DNA of 64,000 nucleotides from contig NZ_CP036339.1 of the NCBI RefSeq assembly GCF_007746075.1, positions 558,001 through 622,000 of the forward strand, written 5' to 3'. This DNA is from Lacipirellula limnantheis (GTDB lineage Bacteria; Planctomycetota; Planctomycetia; Pirellulales; Lacipirellulaceae). The translations under genes and the position numbers were made by a program. Positions 1-9,275 of this stretch are shown here, one piece after another (the stretch's first letter is position 1; each line of letters opens with the position of its first letter). The notes under the pieces were generated by a model, which worked only from the letters and a program-made list of their open reading frames with translations, did no database searches and was not told the DNA's origin.

Positions 1-407
1 CGGAAGATGACGATGGACGACGGAAATGGCGCGCCGCTGGTCGCTTCGCCAAACCGCACCCGCCCCCGCAAGTAGCGAATCTCCCCCCGCATCGCGTACT
101 GGTGCCACCATTCGGTGTCGGTGCGTGCGGGGACGAGACAAACGACGGTGGCTCCCCGCTGCGATTCCTCATAAGCCTTCCGCATCCATGCGGCGATGGC
201 CCGACCATAGGGCGGGTTCATCCAGCAGACGCCGTCCCACGGCTGCGTCAGTCCGTCATCTGTGGGCGTAAAGTAGTGAGCGCACTTGGCCGTCTCCGGC
301 AGTGCGCAGACGTCGATCGTAAAGTGAAACTCCGCGTCTAGGCAACGGAAGAGTTCCATCGGAGTTTCCCAAGTGTGATCGTCAGATTGAAAGTGAACGG
401 TATTCAT
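1..407 (-). CDS. Phage-type DNA N-6-adenine methyltransferase (Dam family), 3' end cut by window edge
   Basis: The minus-strand reading frame opens at ATG 407 (protein start MNTVHFQSDD) and runs off base 1, so about 135 residues are visible. The order DDHTWETP, then FTIDVCAL, then WMNPPYG fits the phage-type Dam family (PF05869), in which NPPY is the catalytic motif IV of N6-adenine methyltransferases. It is the last visible member of a minus-strand operon and starts 58 bases after the VWA gene. A second, altered copy of the same fold lies at 4433-5530. Likely role: methylation of adenine in replicon DNA, for protection or regulation. The target site cannot be read from the sequence. Confidence 0.85.
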   Translation of the reverse strand, partial: MNTVHFQSDDHTWETPMELFRCLDAEFHFTIDVCALPETAKCAHYFTPTDDGLTQPWDGVCWMNPPYGRAIAAWMRKAYEESQRGATVVCLVPARTDTEWWHQYAMRGEIRYLRGRVRFGEATSGAPFPSSIVIF

Positions 408-465
408 TGGGGCATTCCATTGAGGGGCGAGATTGGCGGCGATGCTCTACGGCTCGTGCGACGAA

Positions 466-2217
466 TCACTTCGCCGCTTGCAGCTCGGGGGAAGATGGTA
501 GAACTGCCGTGGCGGGTAGCGTCACAGAGCACGAGGGATCTTGCCCAAACGAGAGAGTGCAGGGATTAGCGGCGTCGTAGTCGAGTGCCATCAGTCGCCA
601 GCACGGCGTCGCTAGCTCCTCGGCCAGCCGCTGAAAGTGCTGCCCAAGTTGGTCGGCCTGCGTTGCGACCCTCGACATCCCGCCGGTTTCGACGGCCAGT
701 TGTTGCAGCACCTGTTCGTTGACCTGGCCCGACTGGAGGGCGATCGAGTGGATCCGCACACCGCGACGGCGGGCACGAGCAATGAGCGCTTCCGGCTCAG
801 GGCCTGGCTTGTTGTTGACGCCGTCACTGAATGCGACGAGGACTAGCTCGTCGCCTGCCCGCTGCTCTAAGGCATCAAGTGCCGCGTTCATGGAGGCGTA
901 GAGGGCCGTGTGACCACCGGCTTGAAGTGGAATGCAGGCGGCGATCGCTTGTTCTTTTGCGGTCGTCCAGTTCACTAGAGATGTCGTCTGATCGCTAAAG
1001 CGTGCGATCCAAATGGGCGTCCCGTCAGGCAACCGGCGGAGCAATTGCTGAACTCCTTGAACTGCCGAGGCGAGCGGCGCGCCGTGCGTCGAGGCGCTGC
1101 AGTCGATGACGATGGCGACGGCGAGTCGCCGATTGTCGTCGTAAGGTTGTACAGAAAATCTTTTGAGCACTTTCTCATGCTGTGCGATGTTCCAATCGGT
1201 GGGACGGATGTCACTGGTGACAGCAGCGTTTGGCGCCGTCACCAAGAGATCGACGACGAGCAAGTTGGTCGCGGGAATCGGCACGACTCGGCGGAGTCGC
1301 AGCGTCGTCCCCGCCGGGAACGCTCGTGGCAATATTCCAGCGATGTGGGCGTCCAGGTCATCTAGAAGCCGCTCCGCAGCGGTCGTGGCTATGCCGAACG
1401 GTTTGACGGCGGTAATTTGCGCGGCCGCAAACGTACGCACTTCGCCGAGGCGAGGTTCGGGAGCCTGCTGAAGCAGCGTTTCGACGACTCGCAGGCGATC
1501 ATTCTGAGCCAGCTTGATCTGGCTGCGGACGCTGGCAGAGAGCTTCGCGACGCGCTCTGCGGCCGATTGCTCTGCCGATTCGCGAGCGGCACGCTCGACG
1601 GCCAAACGCTTTTCGTAGTCGGTCGCTACGCCCGACGTGCGGGCGGAGTAGCGTACATGCTTCAGCTGGATCTCGTAATAGTCCGTCGGCAACCCGTGCT
1701 CCTGGGCCAGTCGAGACGCACGCTGAAGAAGATTTTCGGCCTGATTCGCGCTGGCATCAGCGGCACGAACATAGTTGACGAGCGCCCGATCGACGAGCCA
1801 ACGAGTAAACGTCGGCGAGTGGGGAATGACGATCTGTTCGTTCAGAAAATCGGTCGTCTCGTTCCAGTTTCCTGCGGCTTCCAACCGCTCGACGACTTGT
1901 TCCACGTGCTCGCGGTCGCGATCGAGCCAGTGGCTGAGGCTGGCGTGGCGAATCGCCACAGCCAGATAGACGTTCGTAAAGACGATCCAAACAGCGCCTA
2001 GGAATACGCCGAACAGCAGTTCCCGTAACGGGTGGAGCCCCTCTTCGATGTCTTCGCGGCTGGGGCGAAACGTCCATGCGACGATTGCCAGGAGGAGCCC
2101 GCAGGCCGCGGCGGCCGGCAAACCAAGCATCAAGCGGACCGGATGCAACCAGTCCAACAAATGCCCCGCGATGCAGAACAGCGCGGCGGCGAGCGCGAAG
2201 CGAATGAGCGTGTACAT
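466..2217 (-). CDS. Membrane-anchored von Willebrand factor A (VWA) domain protein
   Basis: 583 aa. Three hydrophobic segments lie at about residues 4-22, 31-49 and 69-91. A helical, partly coiled-coil middle part (about 95-260) follows, then a VWA domain at about 366-537. The MIDAS metal site is complete: D372-x-S374-x-S376, T437 and D465 (in FSDG). VWA domains with a MIDAS bind protein partners through a divalent metal. The start is supported by GGAG seven bases before ATG. The gene begins 18 bases after the tubulin-like gene, so the two are probably co-translated. Makarova and Koonin described an FtsZ/tubulin-like family that co-occurs with a VWA protein in a predicted membrane-remodelling system. 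I infer a similar link here. Confidence 0.85.
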   Translation of the reverse strand: MYTLIRFALAAALFCIAGHLLDWLHPVRLMLGLPAAAACGLLLAIVAWTFRPSREDIEEGLHPLRELLFGVFLGAVWIVFTNVYLAVAIRHASLSHWLDRDREHVEQVVERLEAAGNWNETTDFLNEQIVIPHSPTFTRWLVDRALVNYVRAADASANQAENLLQRASRLAQEHGLPTDYYEIQLKHVRYSARTSGVATDYEKRLAVERAARESAEQSAAERVAKLSASVRSQIKLAQNDRLRVVETLLQQAPEPRLGEVRTFAAAQITAVKPFGIATTAAERLLDDLDAHIAGILPRAFPAGTTLRLRRVVPIPATNLLVVDLLVTAPNAAVTSDIRPTDWNIAQHEKVLKRFSVQPYDDNRRLAVAIVIDCSASTHGAPLASAVQGVQQLLRRLPDGTPIWIARFSDQTTSLVNWTTAKEQAIAACIPLQAGGHTALYASMNAALDALEQRAGDELVLVAFSDGVNNKPGPEPEALIARARRRGVRIHSIALQSGQVNEQVLQQLAVETGGMSRVATQADQLGQHFQRLAEELATPCWRLMALDYDAANPCTLSFGQDPSCSVTLPATAVLPSSPELQAAK

Positions 2218-2235
2218 ATAGATGCTCCTTATAAA

Positions 2236-4347
2236 TTAAGACTTGAAAGAGACGTTCCGGCCGTCGAAGGTGAGGCCGATCTTCTCGACCACGTCGGTCC
2301 CTTGCGGAAAGAACTGCACGGGGTGATCGGCCGACAGCGCATCGGCCAGCGCTGACCGCGCGGACGGCGGGAAGAGGTGGGACAGTTTGGCCGCTGCGCG
2401 AACGATAACGGCGACGGCCACAACGCCCGCTGCGCAGGTTTCGCCAAACGCCACATTGGCAGTCGAATCGACTGCACGGACGGCGTCACGCACCGCTCGC
2501 GCCAACGATGGCTCGACGGACGGGAGCACATGGGTCGTCCAGCCTGCATCGTTTCGAGGGGAGTTCCCCCACGGCAACGGCGCCATGACGCAATAGCCCC
2601 CGTAAACGATCTGCTGGGCGATCTTCTTCAAATCGCCAGAGCCGCTTCCAGTCACCACCTGCAGGCCGGTAAGCGTGACGTACTGGACGCTGGCGGCGAC
2701 GGCTTCATCAAGGGCCGCGGGCGTGGCTGCTGCCTCCCAGAGAGCAGCAAACGAATCGTTCAAACTGCGCGGAAGGACCAGCGGCGACGCCGCATTCCCC
2801 TTTCCGGCCGTCAACTTTAAATCGGCGATCAGCGTCGTGAGTTTCGACTCGCTAGCTAAACGCACGGTAGCGACCGTCTTGCGACCGCTTCGCACCGCCT
2901 GAAGTTCGGCGCGAACGCGGTCTTCTTCGTCGACGACATGGCGAGACTGGTGCGCCAGCCGCGTCAACTTATTGCGTGTCTTTCGCTTCGGCGACCACGC
3001 GGCTCGCACATAATCCCAGCCGTGAGGATGAAGTAGGCCGAATGGACGCTTAATGCGCTCGATCAGTTTCTCCTTCTCCATTCCCCATTCGAGCAACTCA
3101 CTCTCGGAGGTCTCTTCCAGTGCTTTGAGCATCTGTTCGAGATGTCGCTGCTCCTGCAGCCGATTGCGAAACTCCTCAACCGACTCAACTGCCCGGCTCC
3201 AGCGAATTGGCAACTGCTCGATGTCGCACTTCTGCTTGGCGTCGACCGAGACAAACACAGTGGCCGTCTGCTTGGCCGCTGGCCGACACAACTCGGCGAT
3301 GAACTGCTCCGATGTCAAGTTAGCGCTTTCGGCGATCAATTCGTCGATGCTCAATCGCCGCTGGGGCGTCTCGCGATGAGACAGCTCAAGCTCCTCAATG
3401 GCATGCTCGTCGGTCGCCGCGTCGGCGATCTCTTCCAGCTCCGCGGCGTATGCTTCGGCGATCGCCGGACCGACCTCGGTTTCGTAATCGAGCGCGCGGC
3501 CAATTCCAAATTCGCACAGTTCGATATTGCCCAAGAGGCCGTTGATGGCGTTGTTGGGTCGAACGCGGTCGAGTTCTACGCAGAGCGCCGAATTGCAGAG
3601 GGCCTGCAAGGCAAGGTTGAAGATCTGCCGGCGTTTGTCTTCGTCCCGATCGCAGCCAGCTAGTTCAAATCCGGTGAACCCGCAGATGGCGTTCGGATCC
3701 ATCGCGGGGTCGGTGACGTAGTGAGTCAGCCGCGCGAGCGTGCTCGCCGCATTGAGCGGGATGCGATCGCCTAGGCCGCGGTGAACATTGGGTCCGGCCG
3801 CGTAGAATCGCGAGGTGGTGACAGCCCCGGTGGCTCGGCGGATGGCGCGCGATACTTGGAAGTCGAGCTCCGTCACGGCGCCCGCGTAGGTGGCGCCGTT
3901 GATCGTCCCCAGATAGTGGAAGTTAACGCCAGCGAGCGGCCCATTCGCCGCATTCATCAAGTCGTTTGCCAACGTCACCGGCACGTACCGCATTAAGTCC
4001 GAATTTTCAAGCAAGTCGAGGGCGGCTGCATAGCCCAGCGCTGGCGCCTGGCCGGCTCCGTCTCGAGCATTCATGTCGCCGACGCTGTCGCTGAAGGCTT
4101 CGAGCTCAGGTCCCTTTCCGGCGCAAAGCGTGTCTGCCGTTTTGCCGAAACCCAGTGGGAAGACGACGACGTCGGAAGTTAGATACCGAAGGTCGAGATG
4201 ACCGACTTCCTGGTACACGTCAAAGACAAGCACCTTGATGCAATTCGGGAAGAATAGCCGTATGTACGGCAAGACTCCGTGGGCGAACGATCCCACGATC
4301 ATCACCACGTCTAAAAATGGACGCGTTAGTTCACGGATCTGATGCAT
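2236..4347 (-). CDS. Divergent tubulin/FtsZ-like protein (Tubulin_2-like)
   Basis: 703 aa. I chose ATG 4347 because GGGAG lies seven bases upstream; an in-frame start 75 bases earlier lacks this support. Seen: a beta-strand and glycine loop near residues 13-24 (VVMIVGSFAHG), GAGQAPALG at 97-105, and FHYLGTINGATYAGA at 143-157. That last segment sits where tubulin/FtsZ proteins carry the GTP-binding signature GGGTGSG. The order of these loops matches tubulin-like families found beside VWA genes. The signature is degenerate (GTINGATYAG), so GTP binding is uncertain. A charged helical region (about 325-510) and a further folded C-terminal part follow. The assignment rests on motif order and on the VWA neighbour, and needs a profile search. 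Confidence 0.5.
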   Translation of the reverse strand: MHQIRELTRPFLDVVMIVGSFAHGVLPYIRLFFPNCIKVLVFDVYQEVGHLDLRYLTSDVVVFPLGFGKTADTLCAGKGPELEAFSDSVGDMNARDGAGQAPALGYAAALDLLENSDLMRYVPVTLANDLMNAANGPLAGVNFHYLGTINGATYAGAVTELDFQVSRAIRRATGAVTTSRFYAAGPNVHRGLGDRIPLNAASTLARLTHYVTDPAMDPNAICGFTGFELAGCDRDEDKRRQIFNLALQALCNSALCVELDRVRPNNAINGLLGNIELCEFGIGRALDYETEVGPAIAEAYAAELEEIADAATDEHAIEELELSHRETPQRRLSIDELIAESANLTSEQFIAELCRPAAKQTATVFVSVDAKQKCDIEQLPIRWSRAVESVEEFRNRLQEQRHLEQMLKALEETSESELLEWGMEKEKLIERIKRPFGLLHPHGWDYVRAAWSPKRKTRNKLTRLAHQSRHVVDEEDRVRAELQAVRSGRKTVATVRLASESKLTTLIADLKLTAGKGNAASPLVLPRSLNDSFAALWEAAATPAALDEAVAASVQYVTLTGLQVVTGSGSGDLKKIAQQIVYGGYCVMAPLPWGNSPRNDAGWTTHVLPSVEPSLARAVRDAVRAVDSTANVAFGETCAAGVVAVAVIVRAAAKLSHLFPPSARSALADALSADHPVQFFPQGTDVVEKIGLTFDGRNVSFKS

Positions 4348-4432
4348 AATGCGACTCCCAAGACAAAAGGAAAACAATGGCACGGAGAGAAGGAACCGCA
4401 GCGGGCGGCGGCTGCACCGCACGTCATCGCCG

Positions 4433-5530
4433 CTAGTAGCGATAAGGGACGAAGACGTCGGCGAAGTGCCCCACCGCCGCGGCGAAATCGGCGTTCCGTT
4501 CGAAATCCCGCGTCAGAAATACCAACATGTAGGGCCAGTCGGGCTGCACGAGCGTCCCGTCAATCGCGTCGAAGGTCGGACGCTGTTGCAAGAAGGCGCG
4601 GGCGTAGACGTGCAAGTTTTCGGCGTAGGCCGCATCGGTGATCGTCGGCAACACTAGCAGCGACTCATTCGCCTCTCTGGTTGCGAAGGCCGCTAGAGCC
4701 CGGGCGACGAACCGCTCAATGTTCGATAGCGGCGGATGGACAAGCGATGATCCTCGCCAATCGGCGTCGGGTGAAAGCGAATCTTCCGCACTTGTCAGCG
4801 TTCGCCGACAAGGCAGATGCCGTATCGGTTCATCGCTGCCGCAGGGGTCGAGGTCGATGTGGCCGAACAGCTCGATCGCAGCCTCCACAATGATCCCCGG
4901 CGTCGCCCAGTGGTCGTCCGGGTCATCCTCGTTATCATCGTCGTCGGAAACAATGGGATCAAACGACGGGACCGTCGCGAGCGTAGTCGAAGAAGAGGTT
5001 TTCTTCGTCGCCTCGACGACTCGCGGGGCTTCGGCTGCAGAAGAAATCTCCACCTCAGGTGACGTGTCGTTCTCTTGTCGAGCGGAGACTGTTGACGGTG
5101 CTTTGATCGCCGAGGCGATCGCCAGCGTTTTGCGTTGGCTGTCAAACCCTTGCGTCTGCAACACTTTGAGCTGCGCCGTTCGGACGGCCTTCGTCAGCTG
5201 CGCCCCAGGTTCGACTTGGGGATACTCGGGAATAGTTTGCAGGAATGCTGCCAGTTCCATGTACCGCTGGCACGTGCGCGCCGAAATACGCGGCAGGTGT
5301 TTGGCGCGCCAGCGCTCGAACTGACCGTGCTCCAGCTGGCTTTTGACGTACTCCAGCCAAGCGCCGGCGCAGGCCGAGTGCCACACGCCTTCGTAATAAG
5401 CTCGTTCCGCTTTGACGTGTGAGCGTTTGACTTGAGCGACGATAGCATCCAATGACAGAGAGGCGGAGATTTCGGACGACTGGGGATCGACCGCCAGAGC
5501 GATCGCGCTACAATGAGCTGGCTGCGACAT
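4433..5530 (-). CDS. DUF3102-like + Dam-like fusion with altered catalytic motif
   Basis: 365 aa. The N-terminal part (about 28-98) resembles DUF3102: LEHGQFERW followed by ISARTCQRYMELA, a helix-turn-helix-like layout found in phage and plasmid proteins. An acidic linker (about 150-206) follows. From residue 205 the order DDHWATP, then IDLDPCGSDEP, then HPPLSN tracks the neighbouring Dam-type methyltransferase (DDHTWETP, IDVCALPE, NPPYG). The catalytic NPPY is replaced by HPPL (265-268), so methyl transfer is probably lost. A DNA-binding or regulatory role is an inference. The start has GGAG seven bases upstream. It is first in its minus-strand operon and is separated by 103 bases from the divergent sigma factor gene. 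Confidence 0.65.
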   Translation of the reverse strand: MSQPAHCSAIALAVDPQSSEISASLSLDAIVAQVKRSHVKAERAYYEGVWHSACAGAWLEYVKSQLEHGQFERWRAKHLPRISARTCQRYMELAAFLQTIPEYPQVEPGAQLTKAVRTAQLKVLQTQGFDSQRKTLAIASAIKAPSTVSARQENDTSPEVEISSAAEAPRVVEATKKTSSSTTLATVPSFDPIVSDDDDNEDDPDDHWATPGIIVEAAIELFGHIDLDPCGSDEPIRHLPCRRTLTSAEDSLSPDADWRGSSLVHPPLSNIERFVARALAAFATREANESLLVLPTITDAAYAENLHVYARAFLQQRPTFDAIDGTLVQPDWPYMLVFLTRDFERNADFAAAVGHFADVFVPYRY

Positions 5531-5633
5531 GGGAGTTCTCCAGGAATCAAACGGAAGTGGCCGTCTATTCCCCTAGTCGCAGAACAGAATCACCGCGCGC
5601 AGAGAATATTTATTCCATACCCCAGGGATAAAG

Positions 5634-6248
5634 ATGGCTTCCACCCCTGAATCGGTGCTGCTGAATCAGATTTGCCCGGATTATGATGCGGAGGCGAAGC
5701 TCAAAGATTTGCTTGTGGCGCGAGCGCGAGTCGCCGCGGTGGCGCTGCTCAACGAGGATCTCGTGGCGCGCGTCTCGATTACCGAGGCGGCGTGCAGCGC
5801 CGCCCACTCCTTGATTGGCGGCGTTCGGTCGGGCACCGTCGATCCGAGTGATTCGAAGGAGCTGTACCGGCTCCTGCTCCACCGCACGAAGTGCAAAATC
5901 ATCGACCGAGTTCGCGGCGCCACGGCCCAGAAGCGGGACGCTCGGCGGGAAACAGCCGATGACGTGCAAGAGATCCCGAGAGAAGAATCCTCGCCCGCTG
6001 TCGAGGCGAGCTTGAATGAGATGTCGCTTGAGTACGCAAAGCTGCTTTGCGAACCGGAAGACGATGTCTATCGCTGCATCAACTTGCTCGGACTTTTGTC
6101 GGGCTATAAGCCGGCCGAGATTCAGCAGGCGCTTGAAGCACAGGCGTGGCTCGCTCCCGATGAGTGTCCGACGATCCCGGCAATTAGACTCTGGCTCGAA
6201 GCGGAACGTGAGCGTATCCAAAACACGCTTGGCATTGATGAGAATTGA
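5634..6248 (+). CDS. ECF-like RNA polymerase sigma factor (planctomycete type)
   Basis: 204 aa. The segment LYRLLLHRTKCKIIDRVRGA (about 77-96) followed by QKRDARRE matches sigma-70 region 2 as seen in planctomycete ECF factors, which often pair with Ser/Thr kinases. The C-terminal part (about 135-200) looks like a weak region 4 (YKPAEIQQAL). AGGGAT lies six bases before the ATG. Its TGA overlaps the ATG of the kinase gene (TGATG), so the two are translationally coupled. Inference: the kinase controls this sigma factor, whose targets may include the divergent VWA/tubulin-like operon. Confidence 0.7.
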   Translation: MASTPESVLLNQICPDYDAEAKLKDLLVARARVAAVALLNEDLVARVSITEAACSAAHSLIGGVRSGTVDPSDSKELYRLLLHRTKCKIIDRVRGATAQKRDARRETADDVQEIPREESSPAVEASLNEMSLEYAKLLCEPEDDVYRCINLLGLLSGYKPAEIQQALEAQAWLAPDECPTIPAIRLWLEAERERIQNTLGIDEN

Positions 6249-8098
6249 TGGACCCGTCCCCCACTCGGCAGCTTGCCCTCGTCGTCGCGCGGTACGACCG
6301 TGCGCGCGGGGGCTCGGTACTGCGCCGTCAACTACTCGATGAGTGGCCGCATCCTGAATTGCGGGAACGGCTCCACTTAGCCCTCTGGCAATGCGACTTG
6401 GCTCGCTCCACTTCCGGAGTCAACCGCGCCGCGATGTTCGCGGAAGCGGCGACTGAACTCGCTGATCGAGGTTTACTGAGCAAGCTTTGCCGCGCAGTGC
6501 ATGGCGACACGGCCGAGCTTGGCGGCGCTTGCTACTGGGAAGATTACTCGGAGCTTGGCATCTCAGCTGACGAACTGCAACTGCGCTTGGATGGAGAGCT
6601 GCTGCATCTAGGATCGGTTCTCCATGAGCGCTACGTCATCGACGCGCGGCTCGGACAGGGCGCGTTCGGCGTCGTCTATCGAGGAGAAGACCCCGCCGCG
6701 CAGCGATCGGTAGCCATCAAAGTCCCTCGCGGCGGGGACCGCCAGGGTCGAGAGCGCGCTGCGCGGCTCTTACGCCGTGAAGTCGATGTGTTGCGGGCGG
6801 CGAGCGGGTTGGGAACGCCAGCCCTCTTGGATGTAGTCTTGGTTGGCGAGGACTTGCCCGCGATTGTGATGGAGTTCGTCGAGGGAACTCGGCTGACGCA
6901 ATGGCTTCGTCAAACTCCCATCGCACCGCGGGAGTCGGCGGAACTTGTTAAGCAGCTCGCGGAAACCGTCGATCGGCTCGACCGTGCTGGCTTTGTCCAC
7001 CGCGATCTCAAGCCCGACAACATCGTCGTCCGGCCTACTGGCAAGCCTTGTTTGTTGGACATGGGCGTCGCGTTCGCCGAGGCGGACCGCTTCACGACTG
7101 AAGGATTCGTCGTCGGGACGCTTAATTACATGGCGCCTGAGGGGCTTCTGGGGATGACGTCGCAGCTAGACGGACGTTCGGATGTCTGGTCGCTAGGAGC
7201 TATTTTTTACGAAGTACTTACAAGAAAGACGCTCCAGTGCATCGGTAACCGTGAGGAAGCGCTGGTCGCGTCGGTCGCAATTCATATCGACCGTCCGTCG
7301 TTTCCCAAAGAAACTCCTCAATCGCTTCAAAAAATCTGCCTCCGCTGTCTCGCTCGCGAGGCGAATGAACGCTTCAGCTCAGCTGGAGAGTTGGCCGCGG
7401 CGCTGGGCCGATGGGGATCCGCGCCGGAGACAATCAACGAGCAAGGTTCGGCGCAGCAACTGATAGGGTGGCGACTGGGAATGAAGTACGGCGCCGCCCT
7501 CGAAAACCTCGCCTACTTCGGCCGGCATCTGCACCAGATGGGAAACCTTGCCAGTGCGACCGGAATGACGACTGCTCCAGCCCTCCAAGCCCTCGGCATG
7601 GCTCGCGGTTTCGCCTTCGGCTTGGTGATCGCCTACGACGATCTCCGCAAGCTGGCCCTACCGCCCGGCGTTGCGTTGCCGGCGCTAGAGCATTCCAGGA
7701 AGCTACAGGAAAGTTTTTACAAAAAAGACCAAAGCATTGAGACGGCCGAGTGGCTGCGAGCAAAACTCCCGGAACTGCATGCGCACTTAGAATCCGCCTA
7801 CTGCAGTCTGGTGGAAGGTTTGCGAACGGCGTCGGACGCCGCCAGCGCCTGTTGCGAGATGGCGGCTCGATGCACCCTCCTGCTGCTGTCGCAGGAGGAT
7901 TACGACGAACTCGACGCGGTTTGGCTTCGCACCGGAATCGGGGGCGACGAATGGCAACAATTCAAAGAGACGTTTGAACGAGGGCCGACGGCCAAAGAGT
8001 CGTTGATTCGACTCGATAAGGCCGTCGAGCGGCGACTTCATTTTGGCGAGCCGGCCACGTTTGGCGAGAATGATCTGTTGCGTCTGTTTTTGAAGTGA
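6248..8098 (+). CDS. Cytosolic Ser/Thr protein kinase coupled to a sigma factor
   Basis: 616 aa from ATG 6248; a TTG one codon earlier is also open. The kinase domain spans about 128-385: glycine loop GQGAFGVVY, lysine in VAIKV (about K158), HRDLKPDN (about 251-258), LLDMG in place of DFG (about 270-273), and MAPEG. The catalytic residues are present, so it is probably active despite the DFG-to-DMG change. Residues 1-125 form a helical N-terminal region. Residues 410-616 are helical with no membrane segment, unlike many planctomycete kinases, so it acts in the cytosol. The overlap with the sigma factor stop suggests that they act as a pair. Confidence 0.9.
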   Translation: MDPSPTRQLALVVARYDRARGGSVLRRQLLDEWPHPELRERLHLALWQCDLARSTSGVNRAAMFAEAATELADRGLLSKLCRAVHGDTAELGGACYWEDYSELGISADELQLRLDGELLHLGSVLHERYVIDARLGQGAFGVVYRGEDPAAQRSVAIKVPRGGDRQGRERAARLLRREVDVLRAASGLGTPALLDVVLVGEDLPAIVMEFVEGTRLTQWLRQTPIAPRESAELVKQLAETVDRLDRAGFVHRDLKPDNIVVRPTGKPCLLDMGVAFAEADRFTTEGFVVGTLNYMAPEGLLGMTSQLDGRSDVWSLGAIFYEVLTRKTLQCIGNREEALVASVAIHIDRPSFPKETPQSLQKICLRCLAREANERFSSAGELAAALGRWGSAPETINEQGSAQQLIGWRLGMKYGAALENLAYFGRHLHQMGNLASATGMTTAPALQALGMARGFAFGLVIAYDDLRKLALPPGVALPALEHSRKLQESFYKKDQSIETAEWLRAKLPELHAHLESAYCSLVEGLRTASDAASACCEMAARCTLLLLSQEDYDELDAVWLRTGIGGDEWQQFKETFERGPTAKESLIRLDKAVERRLHFGEPATFGENDLLRLFLK

Positions 8099-8154
8099 GG
8101 CCGATGGTTTGCAAATCGCGGGACCTCTTCGTATTCAACGGATAGTGCAGGCGG

Positions 8155-8265
8155 CGATAAGGCGATCATCGCACGATCGTCGGTGTCATTAAAGAAGCGG
8201 CGAAGGCCATCCAAATACGACGCGCGCTGCGCATTTGAATGAGCGCATCAGACGGCGTCAATTGA
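8155..8265 (+). repeat. Imperfect direct repeat, copy A (partner at 9590-9700)
   Basis: The DNA downstream of the kinase gene contains GCGATCATCGCACGATCG at about 8160 and AAATACGACGCGCGC at about 8214. Both words recur in the same order near 9600 and 9648, with similar spacing and with GAGCGCATC after them. The kinase 3' end (8031-8090) is likewise echoed at 9155-9210. Together these show a duplicated kinase-3'-end segment in which copy B has decayed and is split. Confidence 0.6.
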
Positions 8266-8269
8266 AGTC

Positions 8270-9080
8270 ACGTTGAAATGACCTGCGTTCGGCGGCAACA
8301 AACGTTGGCTCCAGGCCGACACTCAATCCCGACTCAACGCCGCTGACTCCGGAGCCTCAAGTTTCTCCCGTCCTACGCGAGACATTGCATAGGCAATTAA
8401 CTCGCCAACGTAAAGGAACGATGGAGGCGGCGTTTCGGCGGCGTGCTCCACGCAACTCCTCCCAGGGCGCGCGGGGGCCGGGTGAATGCGCCGCGGCGTC
8501 GCATCATTTGGAGCGAATACTGAGTTCGCCGTTGTTTCGTGCAACGAATTTCCTCATCGCCCGCAAGCTCCCGAAGGCAGAAGCAGGAGCGTCGACGCTG
8601 TAACGATGCACGCTTTTCGCCTGCTAAAATGGCACGCCATTTTCTCGTCAGACGAGACTATCCAGTCGACGGCAAATCTCTCTCAAAAGCAAATTCTGAA
8701 GAGACACACCGTGGCACGGTGTGCTTACAGAAAGTCGAAACGGCGACGGAAGATATCGCCAGCATTAGACTTAAGCATGTTTGCATTGACCCGGCTGTCG
8801 ATTGCGAAATCGATGCTCAATCGCTTAACCCTTGGCGACGACGGAAGATGCGTCGTTTGCACGGAGCTATTCGACAGCGCATGGTTTCGGTCGCTGCTCA
8901 AGCAGCGCCAGCTCTTTCGTATGCGACTCGCGCGCCGTTCTCAATGGCTCCTCCTTCTGGTGCAGCCGCTTTTTCTTGAGGGCCCAACAACTTGTCACCT
9001 GCGAGAGTCGGACTGGCCCTGACAAGACTCTAGTCGCTGTCAGCGACAAGCCGTCGACCAATCGAAACTCATTTCTTTCT
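8270..9080. other. About 800 bases without a convincing gene
   Basis: Several short open frames exist on both strands, for example at 8486-9022 and 8539-8979. None has a good ribosome binding site, a recognisable domain or a clean codon pattern. The stretch lies between the two copies of a duplicated segment, so it is best read as decayed coding DNA. Confidence 0.4.
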
Positions 9081-9082
9081 CA

Positions 9083-9275
9083 CGGTGAGAACTTTTTCGA
9101 GCGAACGGGCAGTCGTTGGCGCCAGCGCAGAAGCGACTGGTGTGATCGTCATCGAGCGGCGACTTCTGGCAGCGACGTTCGGCGAGCATGATCTGCGGGG
9201 CTTGACTTGCGATGAGCCCGGCAGCGTGCAAGCGCGGGACCTCGTTGTGTTCAGCGGACAGCGACGGCGACTTCC
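9083..9275 (+). pseudogene. Decayed copy of the kinase gene 3' end (left part of split copy B)
   Basis: The frame reads IERRLLAATFGEHDL, compared with VERRLHFGEPATFGENDLLRL at the end of the kinase at 6248-8098. At DNA level GAGCGGCGACTTC, then GGCGAG-ATGATCT, then GCGGGACCTC-T-GT-TTCA match in order. The similarity extends upstream to about 9083 at a lower level. It stops near 9275 and resumes at 9590. The interval between holds the small CPxC gene on the other strand. It is a remnant, not a functional kinase. Confidence 0.55.

Noticed and set aside
1417..2001. 194-aa open frame on the plus strand
   Set aside because: It lies opposite the VWA gene, has no ribosome binding site and shows the composition of an antisense shadow.
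8486..9022. 178-aa open frame between the kinase gene and the CPxC gene
   Set aside because: No recognisable domain, no good ribosome binding site, and another open frame overlaps it; the region looks like decayed DNA.
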